From IMG/VR virus record IMGVR_UViG_3300022540_000299, positions 1-25,426 of that record: a stretch of DNA of 25,426 nt. The stretch is one strand, 5' to 3'. The notes beneath the pieces are model-generated. The model searched no databases. It was not told the origin of the DNA and saw only the letters and a list, made by a program, of their open reading frames with translations. Both the position numbers and the translations under genes were made by a program. Shown one piece after another: positions 1-5,475 of the stretch (within the stretch, counting starts at the first letter, position 1; the number at the start of each line of letters is the position of its first letter). Source of the stretch: a virus.

Positions 1-114
1 ATGAAGGATTTCTTTTGGATACAATATTACACATTAAAATACTTTGCTCAAGGAGATACGTGGAAGGATGCAAGATACCTTGCTAATTATTTAGTGAAGG
101 GGTGGAAGGAATGA
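1..114 (+). CDS. Small hypothetical protein (possibly partial)
   Basis: An open frame begins with ATG at the first base of the window and encodes 37 aa rich in aromatic and basic residues (starts MKDFFWIQYY, ends VKGWKE). Its TGA overlaps the ATG of the phosphoesterase gene in an ATGA junction, the same coupling used by the next genes, which argues that it is translated. The true start could lie upstream of the window, so completeness is unknown. No membrane segment, cysteine motif or known domain is visible and I do not recognise the family. Confidence 0.55.
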   Translation: MKDFFWIQYYTLKYFAQGDTWKDARYLANYLVKGWKE

Positions 115-806
115 AAAATACTATCTTCGTCTCAGACTGCCATGCACCATTTCACCACAAAGACACCCTCCGCTTCTTGGAAGCTGTCAAAGATGGTTAT
201 GGAATAGAAGAAGCTAAGAGTGTAGGGGATGTAGTGGACAACCATTTCAGCTCCTTCCACCCCATTGAATATGGCACACTATCAGCTGAAGCTGAACATA
301 AGGAGGCTAAGAAGTTTATACAACAACTTCATGCTCTGTTCCCTAAGATGACCATCTCCTTAGGGAATCATTGTGTGATGAGCGAGAGGAAGGCCAAGAT
401 GGCTAACATCCCTCTCGACCACCTCAAGAGCTACAATGATATGTATGAGATAGAGGGGTGGACGTGGACAGACAAGGACTATTTCAAGGTGGACAAGTAT
501 AACAACTGCCTAATGGTTCATGCTATGTCTAAGACAACCCTCACCAATGCTAAGACACACAGCCATCATTCTGTACAAGGTCACCATCATGGAACCTTCG
601 GTATAGAATACTTTGCAGATACAGAGGTGCTACGTTGGAGTATGACTGTGGGGTGTTTGATTGATACAAGCCACCCTGCATTCAACTACTCTCGTGGGTA
701 TACAAACAACAAGCCCATCTTGGGCGTGGGATGTATAGTTGAGGATAGGCCATTGCTGTGTCCGATGCAGTTGACCAAATCCGGTAGATGGAATTTTAAA
801 ATATGA
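111..806 (+). CDS. Calcineurin-like metallophosphoesterase
   Basis: A 231-aa protein with the metal-binding signature of the calcineurin-like phosphoesterase superfamily, in order: D9-x-H11 (SDCHAP), G39-D40-x-x-D43 (GDVVDNH), G85-N86-H87, H137 in VHAM, and the GHHHG stretch with H158 and H160. These residues normally bind two metal ions and hydrolyse a phosphomono- or diester. The substrate cannot be read from sequence; nucleic acid or nucleotide phosphoesters are plausible because the gene sits with RNR and RNA ligase. The ATG at 111 is preferred over an in-frame GTG at 102 because AAGGGG (96-101) is well spaced for it and it forms an ATGA overlap with the preceding ORF. No signal peptide is seen, so it should be cytoplasmic. 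It is coupled downstream by another ATGA overlap. Confidence 0.85.
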   Translation: MKNTIFVSDCHAPFHHKDTLRFLEAVKDGYGIEEAKSVGDVVDNHFSSFHPIEYGTLSAEAEHKEAKKFIQQLHALFPKMTISLGNHCVMSERKAKMANIPLDHLKSYNDMYEIEGWTWTDKDYFKVDKYNNCLMVHAMSKTTLTNAKTHSHHSVQGHHHGTFGIEYFADTEVLRWSMTVGCLIDTSHPAFNYSRGYTNNKPILGVGCIVEDRPLLCPMQLTKSGRWNFKI

Positions 807-913
807 TATGTGAGTATTGGGACTGCGGGTGGTGCTACCACCCCTCGAACAAGTATCCTACTGGGTGTGTAGGCCTTGATTTATGTACAATAAAGATGAA
901 GGAGAAGAAGTGA
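803..913 (+). CDS. Cysteine-rich 36-aa miniprotein
   Basis: A 36-aa ORF lies between the phosphoesterase and RNR genes. Its ATG overlaps the upstream stop (ATGA) and its TGA overlaps the GTG start of RNR (GTGA), so it is locked into the operon at both ends. It contains five cysteines (C3, C8, C11, C22, C28), the first three in CEYWDCGWCY, and a basic tail (KMKEKK). The C-x4-C-x2-C spacing with later cysteines looks like a small metal-binding or redox knuckle, but no fold is assigned. A weak GGAA lies about 9 nt before the start. A role next to a reductase that needs cysteine reduction is tempting but is only inference. It is too short for standard gene-length cut-offs. Confidence 0.65.
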   Translation: MICEYWDCGWCYHPSNKYPTGCVGLDLCTIKMKEKK

Positions 914-2634
914 GCGAACGATATGGCCCAACATTAGAAATTAGTGAACAGACACATGCAAGTAAGTACAGAGGAGAAGGGGAAGCTTTCTCTGAGGGGT
1001 GTGCTAGATTCAGCCACACCCTAGCAGACAACCCCGAACACTTCCGAGCTGTATATGAAATCCTCCTGAACATGAGGTTCATGGGAGGTGGGCGTACACA
1101 AGCTGCTATAGGAGCACCAAGAAATGTTACAGCGTTTAACTGCTTTGTATCTGGCACTGTCGAGGACAGTATGGATGCTATTATGGGTACAGCTGCCGAA
1201 GCTGCTCAAACAATGCGTCTCGGTGGAGGGATTGGCTATGACTTTAGTAATCTTAGGCCTCGTGGGGATCGTATTGTCTCTCTTGGGAGTAAGAGTTCCG
1301 GCCCCATAACCTTCATGGACATCTACAACTCTGTATGCAAGACCATAAGCTCAGCAGGCCATCGTAGAGGAGCTCAGATGGGCTCCCTAAGGGTTGACCA
1401 TCCAGACATTGAAGAGTTCATTAGAGCTAAGCAGAATGAGACTGAGCTACGTCAGTTCAATCTCTCTATTGGTGTGACAGATGAATTCATGCAGGCTGTA
1501 GAGGATGGAACAGAGTTTGATCTTGAGTTTGATGGTCAAGTGTATGAAACTGTCAATGCTGCATTCCTCTATGAGGAAATTATGAGGAGTACATGGGATT
1601 GGGCAGAGCCGGGGTTTCTCCTGATTGACACCATTAACAAGTGGAACAACCTACACTACTGCGAGACTGTTGAAACCACCAACCCTTGTGGTGAACAGCC
1701 TTTGCCCCCTTATGGTGCATGTCTGTTAGGTAGCTACAATCTGGTTAAATACATTGAAGTGGTTAGTGAGACACCTGAGGATATAATTTACCACTTCGGT
1801 ATGGAACAACTTCGTCAAGACATCCCTGTTGTTGTACGAGCAATGGACAACATCATTGACAACACCACCTACCCTCTCCCTCAACAGGAGGAGGAAGCAA
1901 AGGCTAAGCGTAGGATGGGGCTTGGTATTACAGGTGTAGCGAATGCGGGGGAGATACTTGGCTATCCTTATGCCTCTCCTGAGTTTCTTAATTGGTTTGA
2001 AGAAGTGTTAGAGGTGATACGAGATGAAACATATAGAGCAAGTGTCGAGCTGGCTAAAGAAAAAGGCCCATTCCCATTATGGGACAGCGTGGAGTACAGT
2101 AAGGGATTATTCATCCAAACTCTCCCCGACTCTCTCCAAGCTGAAATCAAAGAGCATGGTATACGGAATAGTCATCTTCTATCTGTGGCCCCTACTGGTA
2201 CTATTAGCTTATGTGCTGACAATGTGTCTAGTGGCATTGAGCCTGTCTTTGCTCATACTACTAATCGAACTATTCAAACGTTTGATGGCCCTACTAATGT
2301 CATTGTGGAGGACTATGCGTACAGGGAATACGGGATAGAGGGGAAGACAGCTGACCAGTGTACAGCAGATGACCATTTGAATATGTTAGCTCTCACTCAG
2401 AGGTATGTAGATAGTGCAGTGAGTAAGACTATTAATGTTGATCCTGACATCCCTTGGGAAGACTTCAAGGCAATCTACATGAAGGCGTGGAAGATGGGGT
2501 GTAAAGGTTGCACTACATTCAACGCAAGTGGGAAGAGGTTTGGAATACTTAATGCTGTAAAGACAGAGAAGAGTGACGAAGGTGCAAAAGCTTGTTATAT
2601 TGACCTTGAGACAGGAAATAAGGAGTGTAGCTAA
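910..2634 (+). CDS. nrdJ: Adenosylcobalamin-dependent (class II) ribonucleotide reductase
   Basis: A 574-aa protein that would reduce ribonucleotides to deoxyribonucleotides for phage DNA synthesis, using a cobalamin-generated thiyl radical. Visible landmarks are C78 in FNCFVSG and C271 in GACLLGS as the reducible pair; N258, C260 and E262 in TTNPCGEQPL as the active-site Asn, thiyl-radical Cys and Glu; the APTGTIS loop; and a C-terminal cysteine pair C562/C573 that would re-reduce the active site. The C260-C271 spacing of 11 matches class II enzymes. There is no N-terminal ATP-cone, so overall activity control by dATP is probably absent. GTG 910 is chosen over ATG 883 because AAGGAG (899-904) sits 5 nt upstream and it gives a GTGA overlap. 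The frame is uninterrupted, with no intron, intein or frameshift. No separate radical-generating small subunit is seen nearby. Confidence 0.9.
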   Translation: MSERYGPTLEISEQTHASKYRGEGEAFSEGCARFSHTLADNPEHFRAVYEILLNMRFMGGGRTQAAIGAPRNVTAFNCFVSGTVEDSMDAIMGTAAEAAQTMRLGGGIGYDFSNLRPRGDRIVSLGSKSSGPITFMDIYNSVCKTISSAGHRRGAQMGSLRVDHPDIEEFIRAKQNETELRQFNLSIGVTDEFMQAVEDGTEFDLEFDGQVYETVNAAFLYEEIMRSTWDWAEPGFLLIDTINKWNNLHYCETVETTNPCGEQPLPPYGACLLGSYNLVKYIEVVSETPEDIIYHFGMEQLRQDIPVVVRAMDNIIDNTTYPLPQQEEEAKAKRRMGLGITGVANAGEILGYPYASPEFLNWFEEVLEVIRDETYRASVELAKEKGPFPLWDSVEYSKGLFIQTLPDSLQAEIKEHGIRNSHLLSVAPTGTISLCADNVSSGIEPVFAHTTNRTIQTFDGPTNVIVEDYAYREYGIEGKTADQCTADDHLNMLALTQRYVDSAVSKTINVDPDIPWEDFKAIYMKAWKMGCKGCTTFNASGKRFGILNAVKTEKSDEGAKACYIDLETGNKECS

Positions 2635-3167
2635 TGAGTGTAGAGTTTAAAGCTTGGCCTAAGATACCAAGAGATAAAGGAAGTGGTGTTACAATTACGG
2701 AGAAGATAGATGGAACTAATGCCTGTATCATTATTGAAGAAGGAGTGATTGTTGGTGTTCAGTCTCGTAAGAGACTCATAACACCAGAAGATGATAACTT
2801 CGGTTTTGCTCAATGGGTGCAAGATAATAATGAAGGCTTGTTGCAGCTAGGGGATGGTTATCATTATGGGGAGTGGGCGGGCGAAGGTATACAAAAGAAC
2901 CCCCACCAGATGAAAGGGAAGCATCTATTTCTTTTTAACACTATAAGATGGAACCCGGACAACCCTAACCTCCCTGAGTGTTGTAGTGTTGTTCCTATTC
3001 TATACCAAGGAAAGATGACATCCGACTGCATCACGGATGCTATGGAGGAGCTTCTTGATACAGCTGACAAGTGGGAAAAACCTGAAGGTGTCGTTGTTTA
3101 CCACCACGCATTCAGACATCTTGTTAAATATACTTTTGAGAATACAAAAGGGAAGTGGTGTAATTGA
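2634..3167 (+). CDS. Small RNA ligase (nucleotidyltransferase core)
   Basis: A 177-aa protein with the covalent nucleotidyltransferase motifs of the Rnl2-like RNA ligase family: motif I EKIDGTNA with the AMP-accepting lysine K24, a following SRKRL segment, a motif III-like YGEWAGEG (78-85), a motif IIIa-like FLFNTIRW (99-106), motif IV EGVVVY (151-156) and a motif V-like HLVKYT with K165. It would adenylate itself with ATP and seal RNA (or RNA/DNA) nicks. At 177 aa it is about half the length of T4 Rnl2 and has only the catalytic core, without an added C-terminal domain. The start is the ATG of a TAATG overlap with the RNR stop, implying translational coupling. It is the last gene of the plus-strand operon. 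The DNA-ligase alternative is less likely given its size and motif spacing. Confidence 0.8.
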   Translation: MSVEFKAWPKIPRDKGSGVTITEKIDGTNACIIIEEGVIVGVQSRKRLITPEDDNFGFAQWVQDNNEGLLQLGDGYHYGEWAGEGIQKNPHQMKGKHLFLFNTIRWNPDNPNLPECCSVVPILYQGKMTSDCITDAMEELLDTADKWEKPEGVVVYHHAFRHLVKYTFENTKGKWCN

Positions 3168-3171
3168 ACCC

Positions 3172-3190
3172 CCAAGGAAGAGACCCTTGG
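3172..3190. other. Weak hairpin in the convergent intergenic gap
   Basis: CCAAGG (3172-3177) and CCTTGG (3185-3190) form a 6-bp stem with a 7-nt loop just after the RNA ligase stop, in the only non-coding gap (3168-3224) between the two convergent operons. Neither strand shows a T-run after the stem, so it is a poor intrinsic terminator. It may simply be an RNA 3'-end structure. Nothing else is visible in the gap. Confidence 0.3.
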
Positions 3191-3224
3191 TTCTGGATAG
3201 GCTGGACGCTAGTGGCAAGTCTTA

Positions 3225-3404
3225 TCATATACACTGGAGTCCAGATATTTTCTCTACATCCAACCTAGCAATATCAATCAACTCCCTTGGAGGGATGTTT
3301 ACTTCCTCTGAGGGATTCTGATATTGATACCTGATAGCATCATTGTTAGTGATGATGCCTACAGGCTCTCCACAAAGAAACAATAACACTACCAGTATTT
3401 TCAT
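3225..3404 (-). CDS. Small exported or membrane-anchored protein, 59 aa, end of the lysis cassette
   Basis: A 59-aa ORF that is the last gene of the late operon. Its ATG overlaps the TGA of the 85-aa gene (ATGA), and AGAGGAG lies 9 nt upstream, a convincing ribosome binding site. The N-terminus (MKILVVLLFLCGEP) has one lysine followed by a short hydrophobic run and a cysteine at position 11, like a signal or anchor sequence. The residues before the cysteine (LFL) do not fit a strict lipobox. The rest is polar (YQYQNPSEEV, then a helical ELIDIARLDVEK stretch), with a second cysteine near the end. Position after holin and endolysin suggests a spanin-like or other envelope role, but no spanin signature is certain. 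Confidence 0.7.
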   Translation of the reverse strand: MKILVVLLFLCGEPVGIITNNDAIRYQYQNPSEEVNIPPRELIDIARLDVEKISGLQCI

Positions 3405-3658
3405 TCTCTATCACTCCTCTCTACGATACATTTCTTCATCAAGAACATAGCATCTGAGAGGTCTCCATTCTCCCACACGTTGCTGCAAAGCACGACCATC
3501 TGCTTATTCTCATAAGCAAGAAGCCCGACATACTCTCCGTAGTATGGTCGGGCTTTTTCTTTTATAGCTTCCAGAGTTGTATCCCCTGTGTCAGTCCAGT
3601 GGTCTGCCCACTTGATTCTAACTGAGGGGTATTCCTTAGAAGGGGCTGTAGTCGTCAT
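3401..3658 (-). CDS. Hypothetical 85-aa phage protein containing an antisense terminator
   Basis: An 85-aa soluble protein (starts MTTTAPSKEYPSVRI). The start at 3658 is chosen over an upstream in-frame ATG because AAGGAGG lies 9 nt before it, giving a 23-nt overlap with the holin gene. Aromatic and charged motifs (KWADHWTDTGD, RPYYGEYVG, CSNVWENGDLSD) look like a conserved compact domain, but I cannot name the family. No membrane segment or signal peptide is present. The RPYYGEYVGLL codons coincide with the plus-strand terminator hairpin at 3521-3563, so this coding sequence carries a second function on the other strand. It sits between the holin and the 59-aa exported protein, so a late or lysis-timed role is possible but unproven. 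Confidence 0.75.
   Translation of the reverse strand: MTTTAPSKEYPSVRIKWADHWTDTGDTTLEAIKEKARPYYGEYVGLLAYENKQMVVLCSNVWENGDLSDAMFLMKKCIVERSDRE
3521..3563 (+). terminator. Intrinsic terminator for the plus-strand operon, inside a minus-strand gene
   Basis: On the plus strand AAGCCCGAC (3521-3529) pairs perfectly with GTCGGGCTT (3547-3555). ATACT (3530-3534) pairs with AGTAT (3541-3545), giving a 9+5 bp stem with a single bulged G3546 and a 6-nt loop. It is followed at once by T-runs at 3554-3558 and 3560-3563. This is a textbook factor-independent terminator for transcripts coming from the RNR and ligase genes. On the minus strand the same hairpin is followed by a much poorer T-tract (TTCTTGCTTATG), so it is mainly plus-directed. 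Confidence 0.85.
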
Positions 3659-4043
3659 CCTCCCAGACCTCCTTAGAAGCCTTCTGAGAGGTTTTCTTCT
3701 TCTCCTGATGCCTTGATGCACCCCAAGCAGGGAACGCCCCGTAGAGGAGCACCTGAAGCCCCTCAGAGAGGTTTATACCATTAACCTCAGCGTAAGCTGC
3801 AAATACAAACATAAGGGCAGAGACAACAGGACGGAATAACCCCTTGATAATAGCTTCAGCTGCATAAGCAAGCTTCACCAACCCGTCCACCCAAGGGTAG
3901 GTCTTAGTCTCAAGCATCTTCTCCATGAACTTCTGAGCCATCTCCTGAACCTTAAACACATATTCAGCTCGCTGGTCAGCGTCTTGTATCAGCTTACCTC
4001 CTACCTTGAAGAGGCTTGGTAATATTCCTAGTAATGCTCCCAT
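3636..4043 (-). CDS. Holin (GTA_holin_3TM-like)
   Basis: A 135-aa protein resembling the 'holin of 3TMs' family found in marine phages and gene transfer agents. It would form holes in the inner membrane at the end of infection so the M15 endolysin reaches the wall. Visible parts are an amphipathic N-terminus (1-20), a charged helix (21-48), hydrophobic helices around 53-69, 71-88 (VVSALMFVFAAYAEV) and 94-110 (GLQVLLYGAFPAWGAS), then a charged cytoplasmic tail (EKKKTSQK, EDDDYSPF). The ATG has AGGAG 6 nt upstream. The family call rests on the TYPWVDGL...RP...FPAWGASR pattern and on its position near an endolysin; an unrelated membrane protein remains possible. Confidence 0.75.
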   Translation of the reverse strand: MGALLGILPSLFKVGGKLIQDADQRAEYVFKVQEMAQKFMEKMLETKTYPWVDGLVKLAYAAEAIIKGLFRPVVSALMFVFAAYAEVNGINLSEGLQVLLYGAFPAWGASRHQEKKKTSQKASKEVWEDDDYSPF

Positions 4044-4052
4044 CTCAATCTC

Positions 4053-4841
4053 CTATTGATTGTATCCGTAGCCAATAGGGGCTAAGGCAATAGCGGCTGT
4101 ATTGTATGTGCTATAGTGTCTTAACTTGAATACCACAGCTGAATCTACAGGTATTTTAATACCGTTAGCTATTAATTGGCCTCTAAGATTTCCAGCTGCG
4201 TTCACATATCCTCCTATATATTGTATGCGTGTAGTTTGCCCTAAGTTCTCTGTTCCCCCATTTGCTATAGCGTTCATTAACAAGGAGTGGTAAGCCTCTG
4301 GCGTGCCTCCAGTGGTTACACAGTCTATATGTATGTTTACTTCTACCCAATCTACCCCCAGAGGGATACTATCAAGACCAGCGTAGACATTGTCTGCACC
4401 GCTACCAGTGGGGCCGATACTCTCCCATGTGGCTGAGGCCAGATTACTGTCTACATCATAAATACTAGTTACCCCTAATAGCGGAAACCCAATAGAACTT
4501 GTAACAAACGTACTGAGACCATCTCCCCACGAAGCATCTGTGCCATCTGTAGTTAAGAGCTTTCCAGAGTTTCCTGCCTGAGGAGGGAGGCCACTGGTGA
4601 TAACTGCATCTGCATAGGTTTTATTAACAACATCCCCACCAGAGGTAGGGGAGGCTACATTCACTACCTTATTACTATTCATATCAAGATTAGTAGACAT
4701 AGTGTTAGGTGTAGTGCCATCCCTGCTTAAAGTGTTTTCCATAGCCACTTCAATAGAAGCATTGTTAGCGTTTATGTTTGTCTCAGCAGAGCCGGGGTTC
4801 CCTGAGAGGTTAGATATATCTGTTGTAACTAATTTTGCCAT
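4053..4841 (-). CDS. Tail fibre/appendage protein 2, sharing an N-terminal module with fibre 1
   Basis: A 262-aa protein. Residues 1-56 resemble the N-terminus of the fibre gene at 24113-25324: MAK, then NANNASIE (24-31), a following RD, then NTM and LDMNS (52-56). This is followed by a segment common in phage fibres (VVNKTYAD about 71-78, SGKLLTTDGTDASWGDG). The C-terminal part is beta-rich and probably a trimeric receptor- or glycan-binding head. The shared N-terminus is probably the virion-attachment end. The TTG start farther upstream is rejected because the ATG at 4841 forms a TAATG overlap with the endolysin stop and has GGAG 7 nt upstream. It is unusual in sitting between endolysin and holin, within the lysis genes. 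Confidence 0.75.
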   Translation of the reverse strand: MAKLVTTDISNLSGNPGSAETNINANNASIEVAMENTLSRDGTTPNTMSTNLDMNSNKVVNVASPTSGGDVVNKTYADAVITSGLPPQAGNSGKLLTTDGTDASWGDGLSTFVTSSIGFPLLGVTSIYDVDSNLASATWESIGPTGSGADNVYAGLDSIPLGVDWVEVNIHIDCVTTGGTPEAYHSLLMNAIANGGTENLGQTTRIQYIGGYVNAAGNLRGQLIANGIKIPVDSAVVFKLRHYSTYNTAAIALAPIGYGYNQ

Positions 4842-5203
4842 TAGTAGCTCCAAACCGCTGCATGTTCACGGTTGTCTATGTGAATGAATCGTTGACTGTT
4901 GTTTCCCTTAGCTGAGATACCTACCCCCATGAAGCCATATCTCCTCACAAGGCTCAGCAGCTTGTGTGCCTTAGCTCCATACACCTGTAAATCTACAGCT
5001 CTACCGAGGACATGGTAGGACTTGGGGTAGCCCCCTACCTTCTTGTTATACTCCTCACAACGGTAAGCAGACGTAAGCTTAAAAGGGAAGGAACAGTGTT
5101 CTCTCAGCTCAATAAGCCTTTCCATGAACTCTGTGTCCATCTTAGTCTCACATTCGTCGCAGCTACAGGCAAGCTCTTTCTCAGAGAAGTATTTATAGTT
5201 CAT
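4841..5203 (-). CDS. Endolysin, peptidase M15 (D-Ala-D-Ala carboxypeptidase type)
   Basis: A 120-aa zinc peptidase of the M15A type. Visible catalytic elements are the SAYRC segment (45-49), SYHVLGRAVD with zinc ligands H64 and D71, and FIHID with H108 and D110. The enzyme would cleave peptide cross-links in peptidoglycan at lysis. The length is normal for a single-domain M15A endolysin and there is no separate wall-binding domain. There is no signal peptide, so export should depend on the holin. Cysteines C13, C15 and C18 are close together at the N-terminus, and C37 and C49 lie further in. Start and stop are both in TAATG overlaps with the neighbouring genes. Confidence 0.88.
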   Translation of the reverse strand: MNYKYFSEKELACSCDECETKMDTEFMERLIELREHCSFPFKLTSAYRCEEYNKKVGGYPKSYHVLGRAVDLQVYGAKAHKLLSLVRRYGFMGVGISAKGNNSQRFIHIDNREHAAVWSY

Positions 5204-5475
5204 TAGAACATCAACTTTATTAACTTAAGGAATTCATTATTGCCTGAGGAGAGCCAAAGAACAACCATACCTCCAAACAATATCCATTTATACTTAATAA
5301 TATCTGCTATGTGTCCCTTCATCTCCTTTCGGTCACGTTCCTCACTCTCCATATGAGCCACCATAGTCTCATTGATATGGATTTGTGTTAGGTTTACGTT
5401 AGACATTTCTTTCTCTACTAGTGAAACCCGTGTATCGAGGTTATATACTTTATCTTCTAGGGTTGGCATTCTCAT
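5203..5475 (-). CDS. Coiled-coil protein with a C-terminal membrane anchor, lysis-associated
   Basis: A 90-aa protein. Residues 5-58 are charged and heptad-like (LEDKVYNLDTRVSLVEKEMS, then a segment rich in E, R and K), and a single membrane segment follows around 64-77 (WILFGGMVVLWLSS) with a short basic tail. This layout is seen in XhlA-type and other small phage lysis accessory proteins and could also suit an i-spanin-like function, although i-spanins usually have the membrane helix first. It is directly upstream of the endolysin with TAATG overlaps at both ends. Two nearby ATGs (5475 and 5469) are possible starts; the first is chosen for the overlap. Confidence 0.65.
   Translation of the reverse strand: MRMPTLEDKVYNLDTRVSLVEKEMSNVNLTQIHINETMVAHMESEERDRKEMKGHIADIIKYKWILFGGMVVLWLSSGNNEFLKLIKLMF

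Noticed and set aside
102-110. GTG at 102 as the start of the phosphoesterase
   Set aside because: The ATG at 111 starts the family-typical MKNTIFVSDCH, has AAGGGG at good spacing and forms an ATGA overlap.
883-909. ATG at 883 as the start of the RNR gene
   Set aside because: It would overlap the 36-aa cysteine-rich gene by 31 nt and lacks a good ribosome site. GTG 910 has AAGGAG 5 nt upstream and a GTGA junction like its neighbours.
3172-3190. CCAAGG/CCTTGG hairpin as the main terminator of either operon
   Set aside because: The stem is 6 bp with a 7-nt loop and no T-run follows on either strand. The hairpin at 3521-3563 is far stronger.
3037-3321. Plus-strand open frame running out of the RNA ligase gene into the gap
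   Set aside because: It overlaps the ligase in another frame, has no ribosome site in the non-overlapping part and is antisense to the well-supported 59-aa gene.
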